From Aporrectodea caliginosa (Eukaryota; Annelida; Clitellata; Crassiclitellata; Lumbricidae): a DNA stretch of 64,000 nt. Below the pieces are notes generated by a model. That model was not told where the DNA came from, ran no database searches, and was given only the letters and a program-made list of their open reading frames with translations. The stretch lies in contig JACEVL010005070.1 in the NCBI GenBank assembly GCA_020284085.1, positions 197,501 through 261,500 on the forward strand. Reading direction: 5' to 3'. This document shows positions 47,001 through 55,503 of the stretch, in pieces (positions within the stretch are counted from its first letter, which is position 1; each line of letters opens with the position of its first letter). A program made the position numbers and the translations under genes.

Positions 47001-50000
47001 TATGTAACCCGGAGCAATGCACCATGCCCGTTGGATGTCCAAAGTGATATACAGTCTCAAAATCTGGATGTTCAGGGCACAATTCAAACTGACTCCTGCA
47101 GAACAGAGAGGACTACGTGATGTGTGTGTGTTCGCAGTACGTGTCTACTTGAGAGCTTGGATCTCTGCGCCTCAAGCATAAGGTGCGCCGTACAGTGACC
47201 TGCTACTGCTGAAGACACTAATTGATTACTCATCGATCCATTCAGACATATCAAAGTCCACATCAGTCAAGTTTTCCAATCACTTGTGGTACTTGTCACA
47301 AGAACTGGTTAGTTTAGCTTTTTTCGACCGTCGGGTCAGTCCACGTCAACCAAGAGAGGGACCCTGGGCAAGTCCTTCACTCGCAATTGCTCATGCGCTT
47401 CGGCGTGAAACTCCGATTCAGCGTTCGGCGCAGTAGTCGGGAGCGCCTCTGAATGGGAAATCTGGTAGGGGCGCTATAACAAGTGTTCAAATACAATACA
47501 ATACAATACTTGTGGTACTTGTCACAAGAACTGGTTAGTTTAGCTTTTTTCGACCGTCGGGTCAGTTCGTCAACCAAGAGACTGATGGTGAGTGCCATGC
47601 AGAGCGAAGAAAACCAAGATCAGGATCATTCCAAGGAATCCAAGCGAATTAATGTTGATCTTTATTCATTCAAGGACAAGAACTTAGAAGATTTCGTCAC
47701 AGCAAAGTCAATGACACTGATCCAAATGATGGAACTTCCAAATGGATTTCTTGCGGTTGATCAGGACTTGTGGGAGGACAGAGATGACTACAAGCAAGCT
47801 GCACAAACAGTCGAGTCTCTGAAAGTTTTCAACGATCACGCTGAACGTGGAGTTGCACTCATTCAGGAGTACAGTGGATTAATAACCCTTGATGAAACGC
47901 AGCTTCAATTCCTGCTGCAAGTTGTCGACGACCATCGCAGAATGTTCCCTGATAGCAGGAAACAGACTCACAATAAATTCAGATTTTTGATGAACATTGT
48001 AAGACTGATTGTAAGACTGATTCTGTCAGCAAATGAATAAAGAATTCACTAGTATTAATTATTAAATGTGTTTAGTGATCACTGATCAAAAATAAATACT
48101 GTGTTGTTTAAAATAAATTCAGATATATTCGCAATTCATTGAGTTTTCGTAATTTCCATAATCTTTGAGGCACTTGAGCTACCCCTAAACATAAGCATTT
48201 ATTGCTCAACATTTTTATACAGTGCTTCTATATTATAAGGAACAGATTTGGGGGGTAAGACTTTCAAAAATGAAATTTTTAATTTTTTCTATTTATTAAG
48301 CTCCACCCTATTCCATAATATATATTGCAGCCTTTCAAATCGGAAAATACGGTCAGGTGGCAGATGACCCTGAATGTGCTTTACACTAGATAGTACAGAA
48401 CTATCTTGGTTCATAGAATAGACTATAAATTAGCTCTTAACATCATTAAAGGATATTGTTCAATGATCTTAACTGCATTGTCGCTATTCAATGCAATCCG
48501 GTATGGAATACAAGCAGTTCGGCTATTCAGGCTACAAATAACAATTCATATTCACATAATTAATTAATAGTCAATCAACAAATTTATCAATCAACAAATC
48601 AATCACCAATCACCCACTCAGTCAACATTCATAAAATTTAACTATCCAGTCTTTTACACAACCAGTTTGCAAACCAGTCATGTAAGACAATAAAGGGCTC
48701 TGTCAGGAAATGAAAGGTAGGGTAAAGTCAGGAAAGGTAAGGCTGACTAGGGTAAGAAAAGGTTATGTCAGATAAGGTGAGAGGAAGTAGCATCATGAAA
48801 TGTAAGGTAAGGCAAGGTAAGAAATGTCAGATAAATTAAGGAATAACAATTCGTCTTTATTACAAGCATCTGTCAATGGCTAAGCAGTTGCTCCCTTGAA
48901 TTACTACCAGCCTACTTTTGTAGGGAGTCTTAAAAGGCACTATATATAAATACCTAGACATAGACACACGTACCTCTTACAACCATCCGCAACTGACTGC
49001 GACTTGGCCAAACCAACTTTCGACTCTGTGTGCAAAACTTGTCGATGCAGATTACTAAGTTCAACTTCATCATAGTCGACCAATCCGAGCTTGCCAACTC
49101 CAGCAGCTGCCAGATAGAGTGCAACGGGACAACCAAGTCCCCCACAGCCGACAACAAGAACTGAAGTCGATCGAAGAGCCAACTGACCTAAGAACGATTG
49201 ATCACACAGACAGGAAAGTTAAACAACTTCTCATCTGAAAATCATTAAAAGAAATTAACATTCATTTCATTTCAGAGATTTATATAGCGCCCCTTCAAGA
49301 TTATCTACTCAGAAGCGCTCCCGACCCAACCCCGGCTATAGAGAACAGTCTTGAGGTTAGAGAAGAATGTGGCTGCAAGGGCTCTTGTTAAGTGAAAGAA
49401 GTGGTGAAGATCTTCACCACTGCTTTCACTTAACCACTTGATACCGCCAAGAGATCCGGAAGTGTGACAAGGGAGAGTCAAGTAGGGCAAGACAGTATTT
49501 TTTGACAAAACTTCCTTTAGTTCCCCAAATGTTTATGAATCAAGATCTTTTATTACCTCATTCAGCTTTCCTGGATCTTCACCACTGCTTTAACTTAACA
49601 AGTTTAATAGGCAACCCTCCTAACCCTAACCAGTTTGGGGCAGCAAGGTGGATACCAATGAAATTACTTATATATAATAACAATCAGGTTTGACACCATT
49701 TTACAAGCCTCACACAAAATTGTTTTTTAAGTTGTCCTTTTTCAAATATTCCTTAATTAATTCAAACTCACACGTATGCAGTAAGATTACATGATATAGT
49801 AGAAACAGACGATAAAAAATTTAGCAGGTGTCAAATTTGCACTTAGGGGAGGTGAATGACTAAGTCAACCTTATGGGGCTAGCAGGTATCGAATCCGCGT
49901 CCTTCTGATCTTCATGACAGTGTGTCTTCAAGCGAAACGAGAGGCAGAAATTGTAATATGGAGCAGAAGTCAAATCTAAATTCAACAGGTCACAGGCTGC

Positions 50001-51350
50001 TTCCTTAACGACATTTCAGCTGACAACATACAGTACATAGACCATACATCACATTGCATTACCACAAAGACTTTATATATACTTGCCTTTAACCCCAAAT
50101 TCTGGAAGTATTAGTTGTCTGCTGTACCGAGCAATTTCAGTGTTGCTCAGCTTTGTCACAGATTCCGTTGGCCAGTTGTCTGGTACTGGGTTGCATATGG
50201 CATGAGTTGGTTCCTCCTGTGGACAAATATTTCACTGTTTATTTTCAACTGAATCTTTCATATTATATTTAAATAATTTTTAACATCATCTAAAAATCTA
50301 ATCATAGAACTTCTATAGCACCATTATAATAATGCATTAGGTATCAATAGATGGCACTTCAAAACAGATTTGCAATCCCGTCAATTCCAGGGGTGAAACA
50401 GAAAGGTGCCCTGTCGAGGATGAGTATGCTGAAAACAAATTGTCTTAAGTTGAGAATGGAAAGTTCCTGAGGACACAGCAAAATGAACAGATCATAAAAG
50501 TTCATCCCAAAGCATAAGAATTTAGAAAGCAACAGTAAACGCTCAGTTACCAAGCATGGTGTCCACTGTTCACCCAAGGTATGGCAAGAAAAGGCAATCA
50601 GGTCTACATGAGTGATGATAGGTCAAAGGGGTCAGCATTTGTTGAAGGTACTGAAGTTCACCGGAAAGCAGTTTTTATAGGCAATTTACCCATTTCGAAA
50701 TCATTCCTTTTCTGCAGAACTCTCACCTTAGGTGCGTGTCCTGGATTTGTTTATTTTATCTAATTGCTACGTTGCCATAGTGAATGAATAACTGTGTCCT
50801 GTAATTTCCAAGTGATTTTCATCAACGGAATTTATTAACCACCACTTATAATTTGAACAGCGCTTTGAGTCTCATGTAGCTTAATCTCGGCGTAATTTCC
50901 AATTATCAGTAATATTAATCTAACAGCAAGAGGCAACGAGCGCCTGATGTACATGTATCATGCCATCGAGGAAAATATTAAGTCATAGTGATTCAGATTA
51001 GATCAGAAGAGAGGCCTTGGTCTCACACAGGCAAATAAAATACTATCACGGCAACACGTAACGAGCATTTATTCAAACAACTCGGTCTTTATCAACACCG
51101 ACTGAAAGATGAAGTAGGGAGATCAAGTTTTTAACATTGCACGCGACTTGATAATAAGCGGTGAAATAAATATCTTGAGCGATAATAAGGCGCTAGATCA
51201 TAGCCGTACACAAATAAAATATCCAGTAATGTTACAGCAACGTACTTTTCCCTGTAACTTCTTTCTCAGATATTCTAATTCAGCGTCCTTTTCCTTTATA
51301 ATATTTTGCAATCGTTCAATTTCTGCAAGCAAAGCATCGTTATTCTCCAT
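38031..51350 (-). CDS. MOCS3: MOCS3: adenylyltransferase and sulfurtransferase (complete, 12 coding exons)
   Basis: MOCS3/Uba4 adenylates and thiocarboxylates the small proteins MOCS2A (molybdopterin synthesis) and URM1 (tRNA wobble-uridine thiolation) in the cytosol. Coding exons on the minus strand: 51350-51246, 50216-50087, 49187-48974, 48531-48442, 43429-43306, 42552-42444, 41613-41551, 41015-40852, 39669-39622, 39097-38998, 38374-38297 and 38182-38031. They join in phase to 458 residues; human MOCS3 has about 460. An N-terminal coiled coil (exon 1) is followed by the E1-like domain: [13 protein letters not shown], the ATP loop [25 protein letters not shown], zinc-binding CYRC and CAIC pairs, and the catalytic cysteine in TNCSDGG. 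The C-terminal rhodanese domain has [14 protein letters not shown] and the active-site loop CRRGNDSQ, ending TDFPVY-stop. Intron 2 uses a GC donor. The donor of exon 10 (A|GTATCC) is the choice that keeps frame and gives NIP where relatives have (H/N)(I/V)P. Intron 4 (5.0 kb) holds two transposons. Confidence 0.95.
40170..40378. repeat. Degenerate GATACCTC repeat in MOCS3 intron 8
   Basis: Words such as GAGATACCTC, AGGTACCTCAC, AGATACCTGA and GTTACGTCAT recur at roughly 20-35-bp spacing over 200 bp. Confidence 0.55.
40387..40775. mobile_element. hAT-type MITE in MOCS3 intron 8
   Basis: Termini CAATGTTCCCTCTAAGCTG and inverted CAATGTTCCCTCTAATTTC, flanked by an exact 8-bp duplication CCCAAGAG (40379-40386 and 40776-40783). 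The left arm has an alternating purine-pyrimidine GCGCGTGTGCGCGCGC stretch. Confidence 0.88.
41922..41982. repeat. Dispersed SINE-like piece with (ATT)n
   Basis: An inverse partner of 26265-26325, followed by a short ATT run. Confidence 0.5.
42740..43028. repeat. 40-bp minisatellite in MOCS3 intron 5
   Basis: About seven head-to-tail copies of a 40-bp unit (TCCCTCTGGGGTTAGGTTGG plus GCAATCTACCTGTAATAG and two variable bases). Copies differ mainly at one site (AGCC versus AGAC), so the array is recent. Confidence 0.95.
43877..45255. mobile_element. Inverted-repeat element with repeated GTCAACTCCGTGACG motif
   Basis: The left edge has GTTTCTACAATAAGTGTCC and the right edge, inverted, GTTTCTACAATATGTGGCAC, followed on both sides by an ATTTTGC/CTTTTGC-like word. 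Seven copies of GTCAACTCCGTGACG or close variants lie inside (44266, 44457, 44612, 44627, 45023, 45040 partial, 45055). Target duplication is unclear. No transposase is recognised. It lies in MOCS3 intron 4, downstream in the gene from the hAT-like element. Confidence 0.55.
44711..44735. repeat. (TA)n microsatellite
   Basis: A short TA run inside the preceding inverted-repeat element. Confidence 0.85.
46174..46724. mobile_element. CAGTGGCGTAGC-type hAT MITE nested in the transposase gene
   Basis: The left terminus CAGTGGCGTAGCCAGAC and inverted right terminus CATAGGCGTAGCTACATG are flanked by an exact 8-bp duplication TCGGTGCA (46166-46173 and 46725-46732). Removing it restores the flanking codon order. 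It carries the palindromic word GAGGAGGCAATTGCCTCCTC. Relatives lie at 31012, 37700-37857 and 60487-60610. Confidence 0.88.
47357..47507 (+). repeat. SINE with (AATAC)n tail inside the transposase gene
   Basis: The body shares GTCGGGAGCGCCTCTGAATG and the AATAC tail with 5098-5216. It is flanked by direct repeats of about 75 bp (47282-47355 and 47508-47581; the first 59 bp are identical). Confidence 0.85.
48707..48835. repeat. Purine-rich GGTAAGG repeat in MOCS3 intron 3
   Basis: Wait-free words such as GGAAAGGTAAGG and GGCAAGGTAAG recur, as at 604-1030. It lies upstream (in gene orientation) of exon 4 and downstream of exon 3. Confidence 0.55.
49266..49330 (-). repeat. SINE 3' end in MOCS3 intron 2
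   Basis: On the minus strand it reads GTCGGGAGCGCTTCTGAGTAG and GGGGCGCTATATAAATC, then a GAAATGAAATG tail. Confidence 0.6.
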
Positions 51351-51845
51351 GTTTTTGTTAGTTGTGTACATAGATATAATCACTTAAATAAGTTAAATGA
51401 CTTAATACTACGCTGGATATAATACTATATCTATGGTTTGCACCGGTTTTTATCGCGCTATATTAGAAGAAGTCACCTACGACGTGTTTTTCCATAAACG
51501 TTAATAAATTAGAATGCATTTGCATTACAATGTATGTTTGTTTGTTCAGATTTTTGCATGTATGTTGTGACGTCTGATTTGTTTCTGCCTTCGGGCGCAT
51601 TAAAGTACTGATTACAATCTAAATGTAGCCTACACGTTTTGGTCTGGACTGGACACTTCCTACTTAAAAAATTGATAGGATGGTTATCCTTCACCATCGC
51701 TTCCGCTGTTCATTTGAGTCATTTGAGCTTTGAACGGGTGCCAGATATTTATGCGTTTTGAAGATTTGTGTTTATTAATGTCGAAATTAGGTCCATGTAG
51801 GCCTATAGCTCTTTTAATGGCGGCCAGTGGCAATATTTTTCAGCA
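51351..51845. other. MOCS3 upstream region
   Basis: 5' flank of the minus-strand MOCS3 gene. No TATA box or coding frame can be supported. Confidence 0.4.
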
Positions 51846-51846
51846 A

Positions 51847-51941
51847 GTATGTATGTATGTATGTATGTATGTATGTATGTATGTATGTATGTATGTATGT
51901 ATGTATGTATGTGTGTGTGTATGTATGTATGTATGTATGTA
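51847..51941. repeat. (TATG)n microsatellite
   Basis: About 23 units with one GTGTGTGTG interruption. It directly abuts the tail of the reverse-oriented SINE at 51945-52065. Confidence 0.95.
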
Positions 51942-51944
51942 TGA

Positions 51945-52065
51945 GCATTTGTTATAGTGCCCCTTCAAGATTTCTACTCAGAGGCGCTCCCGACTACAGC
52001 ACAGACACTGAATCGGAGTTTCACGCCGAAGCGCATGAGCAAGTGGCGGCCAGGGTGCCGCATAG
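51945..52065 (-). repeat. SINE, inverse orientation
   Basis: On the minus strand: GTGAAACTCCGATTCAG, GTCGGGAGCGCCTCTGAG and GGGGCACTATAACAAATGC, then CATA units that merge into the (TATG)n array. Confidence 0.75.
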
Positions 52066-52289
52066 TAGTATGAACCCGTCCTCAGATTTTTTGAAAAACT
52101 GAATCTTGAATGGTGCATTTTTAGCATACAAGCAGTCTTAATTTTGATTTTTTTAAAATCAAAAACCTCTATAGCGAAGTGAGGACTTAGTATTAACTGG
52201 GTGGGAGCAGGTCGATAGTCCGAAGGTTCGATAGTCCAAAGGTTCGATAGTCCGAAGGTTTGACAGTCCGAAGATTTCATGGTAAAACA

Positions 52290-52398
52290 TTTTGTACATG
52301 TACATATATATGTATATGTACATTATATGTAATTATGTATGTATATGTATCTATATATGTTTGTATATGTATATGTACATATATTTATATCTATATAC
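52290..52398. repeat. TATATG-type low-complexity repeat
   Basis: Imperfect TGTATATG words. Tyr/Cys/Met-rich frames here are artefacts. Confidence 0.85.
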
Positions 52399-52400
52399 AA

Positions 52401-53172
52401 CTAGCCGTTTTAACCCGGCGTTCGCCCGGGTTTTCCTCAGCGCCCGTGTATTCGAATTTAACGACATCTTCGTCAGCGCCCGTGAATTTGAATTTAACGA
52501 GGTGTAAATTTTTCGTGTGTCCCTCTGGCGAATTTACGCGCTGGCTTGAAATTGGAAAAGCAACTCTATGCAATATATACTCCTGCATAGCAATGACATT
52601 GAAACTATATATATGATCACATCGAAACTTAAAATGTCCAAATATAGAAATTTAAAGTAAATTTTGAGTTGATATAAAAGTTGGATTGAGATCTATAGAA
52701 ATTCAAATGAAAACGTTCGTTAAAAATTTCGTATTCCTAAAGTGTTGCATTGAAATTCTGCCGTGGGCGTTCCCACTTCTGATTTGAAATCAACGGTCAT
52801 CGTGATTGGTTGCGAATCAGAGCGTTGACCTAAATGCTCCAAGTGAAGTAAGATTGCATATTAATTTTAGCCAACATGACGTGGACAAATGGCCATAGGC
52901 CTACTATCGGCGGTATTGAGATAATTATAGCGGTATAGCCTAGTTTAAAAAGTTGTAAATTTAAAATGTCCATATATCGGCGTTTAAATTAAATTGCGAG
53001 CTGAAAATAGTCGCGTTGACCATGACGTGGCGTAATAATGTTTTGTAAAATTTTGTAAATCGCTAAAGCGTTCCGTTTCGGAGCCTTTAGACAACAGACA
53101 TACATACAAACAAACATACAAACAAACAAACGGAAGGACAACGTAAACAGACTGAAACTTATAATATAGATA
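52401..53172. repeat. Dispersed repeat starting TAGCCGTTTTAACCCGGCG
   Basis: The left edge has a GC-rich hairpin (ACCCGGCGTTCGCCCGGGT). The right edge has 'gttccgtttcggagcctttagac', then CAGACATACATACAAACAAAC and 'ggaaggacaacg'. This pairing of ends is familiar from dispersed invertebrate repeats, but I cannot name the class. An internal 21-bp word (GTATTCGAATTTAACGA / GAATTTGAATTTAACGA) occurs twice. Confidence 0.5.
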
Positions 53173-53543
53173 CACGCACATATACTAGGCCTATATAATA
53201 TGGATATAAGTATATATTTGTATGTGCATAGGGCCTATGTATATGGATTGATATACGTGGATGGCGGTCTAGTCACAGGCGGTGCGTGGCAGCTCGGAGC
53301 GTATTTCCTTTAAATCTTGAGGAATTAAAGTTTTTTGAAAGCCAAAACTTTGAGGAGTAACTGCGTTTACTATGAGGTATACCGTGGCTAGTATCTAAAC
53401 TCGAAAAAATTATGAGAATATCGGTAATTATTATGTAAAATTAAGAATGAGCATTAAGGACGGATTCGAAGGGATGGGCTGCACTGAATGAATTCTATCT
53501 TTACCAAAGGATACAAACGTCTTTTGAAATTCATACTCGCCCA

Positions 53544-54071
53544 GGATTAATGCTCAAGACTTACGGTGCCTGCCGAAGGATTTACCAATCTCAGCTTTAA
53601 TCCTGTCGTGAATTTTGGACAAAAAGTAACACCCCCCTCTGAAAATGACGTCACAAAGCTCTGACCCCCCCTAAAACCAAATTTCCATGGCGAAGCAAAA
53701 TGCTCCTTCATGGAACAAATAGGAAAGCATGAATATTTTAAAATCTAACGGTGACCAAATATTGAAATAATTAGAAAATTATTAATAATGGTGCCCGTAT
53801 ACATTAAAATAATTAAAAAAATAATTAAAATTTAATCCTCAAAATTAGTGCTGTCATCAATAAAATGAAATTGTTGTTAATTGTTAAATTTAATAACACA
53901 GACCTGGTGTGACGTCACACTTCTCAGACCCCCCACCCCCATGTCACACATCGTCACAAATTTCCGACCCCCTCCCCCCTAGGTGCGTGACGGATTAATG
54001 CTCAAGACTTACGGTGCCTGCCGAAGGATTTACCAATCTCAGCTTTAATCCTGTCGTGAATTTTGGACAAA
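53544..54071. repeat. 80-bp perfect direct repeats around a 368-bp C-rich insert
   Basis: 53544-53623 and 53992-54071 are identical over 80 bp (starting GGATTAATGCTCAAGACTTA). The segment between them starts AGTAACACCCCCCTCTG and ends CCCTAGGTGCGTGAC, with several GTGACGTCAC-like words. Confidence 0.85.
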
Positions 54072-54318
54072 CATTAAGAAAAACGTAAAGGTGCCATTTG
54101 AAGGGATGGGTCTCTCGGCTATGGCTTAACGGGTCTCACTTCAGTACTTAACTTGACCTCTCACGAATTAGCTTGACCTATATTCTGGCGCGTAGCGAAT
54201 GTGTACACCAGACTCTGAGGACTTCAATCAAGTCGGTTTCGTTTTCAAGACTTTGTTGTCAGTCATTCAGAACTACACCTTTCAGAACTACACCTTTATT
54301 CCGCTCGTTGGTTAATTA

Positions 54319-55131
54319 TGTCGAAGAAATCGACTAAGGTGGAGGAACTCGTCGATCTCCTGAAAGATGAAAAGGTTACCGAAGTACCGAACTACTGGTT
54401 GAACGATTGAAATCAACCCTTTCACCTGCGATCGAAGACATGATTGAGAGGAAACTCGACAAGATAATCGAAAAGGTTCTCCTTAAACTCAACCCAATTA
54501 TAGAAGTTACGGTAAAGGCCTCAATCGATGCCCATCAGAGAAACTTCTACATCAACTATCTGATCTTGAGACATCAAACAAGAGATTGAGAATGCGCTTG
54601 GACCAAGTCGAAACCGAGTCCAGAGCGGCGAATCTTATGATACATGGTCTCATCGAACCCGACGCTCAATTCGCTACCAAAGACTCGAGCGACTCGGAAA
54701 CCTTGAAAGCAGTTCTAAACCTCTGCAATTCTACTCTCGGATTATCCATCCCCGAATCGGACATCTCTACAGCATTTCGACTCCCAAAAAAGGGGAAGGA
54801 GAAATTTCGTCCGGTTCTAGTAAAGTTCGTCACCTACAGATCGCGCAGGTTGGTTTACGCAGCCCGCTCCGCGTTAAATAAAACCAACATCTATATCAAC
54901 GAACACCTGACTGCGTCCAATGCTCTCATTTACGCAAAAACCAGACGTCTCGTAAAGGAGGGCATGGCAATATCAACCTGGACCACCTCAGGGATGATCT
55001 ATCTGCGCCTGTTAGAAGAACAAGACTCAAAGCCTCGGCGTATATCCGATCCTGATGACCTCGATAAGATGTTCCCGGCCCTCAACACCACAGCCTCTAC
55101 CTCAACCTCCACAGAGCAAGACCCTCACTGA
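54319..55131 (+). pseudogene. LINE ORF1: coiled coil plus RRM-like domain (frameshifted)
   Basis: Starts ATG TCG AAG AAA at 54319. After a shift near 54390 it continues with LKSTLSPAIEDMIERKLD, a coiled-coil-like stretch. A second shift near 54545 leads to the frame ending at 55131, which contains ESRAANLMIHGL, ISTAFRLPKKGKEKFRPVLV and YINEHLTASNALIYAKTR. This is the usual ORF1 arrangement for RNA-binding proteins of LINEs. Confidence 0.8.
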
Positions 55132-55503
55132 TCTATTACGTGTGGCATTGACGTTCATGGCAACAGTCTTATGGTTTTCTTTTCCGCTAGGACCTTCGTC
55201 AACCACCGCTGGGTCTCTTCTTTTTGTTTCCTCTTCGTTCTTTGTAGCACCAAAGTTTCAACATCAACCTCCACAGAGCAAGACTTTCATGGAACTATTA
55301 CGAGTGGCATAGACGTGCAATCGTGCATGGTAACAGTCATTTGGTTTTCTTTTCTTTTATTTCCGCTAGGACCTTCGTCAACCACCGTTGGTTTCGCTCA
55401 CGAGTTAAAAAATAAGAGACTAGAGATGGTCACTAACTATTTTTCTTTTTTCTTTTTTTGATGTTAACCACGCTTATTTTGTGCCTCTGTTATAGTTTTT
55501 TGT

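Larger units (their letters stand above)
45727..48040 (+). pseudogene. Transposase-like protein of the hAT-like element (broken)
   Basis: Coding sense runs 45727-46173, resumes after the MITE at 46733, and continues in pieces to a stop at 48040. Recognisable blocks in order: [105 protein letters not shown] and LQFLLQVV. I recall this protein as a widespread uncharacterised family in invertebrates. [10 protein letters not shown] and CRHH could correspond to the 'C-x-D-x-A-x-x-M' and 'C-x-x-H' catalytic-core blocks of hAT transposases, but that alignment is inference. Breaks: a frameshift near 46765, an in-frame TAA at about 47005, another near 47178, a MITE insertion and a SINE insertion with a roughly 75-bp duplication. 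Confidence 0.75.
45369..48310 (+). mobile_element. hAT-like element with its own decayed transposase, in MOCS3 intron 4
   Basis: Both ends carry the 14-bp inverted terminus TAGGGTGGAGCTTA, with further similarity inward (CTTACC, GTTCCT, TTTAGGGGTAGCTCAA). The flanks are an exact 8-bp duplication TTCCATAA (45361-45368 and 48311-48318). The 2942-bp total includes a 551-bp MITE and a roughly 150-bp SINE inserted later. The body encodes the protein described in the next entry. Confidence 0.9.
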
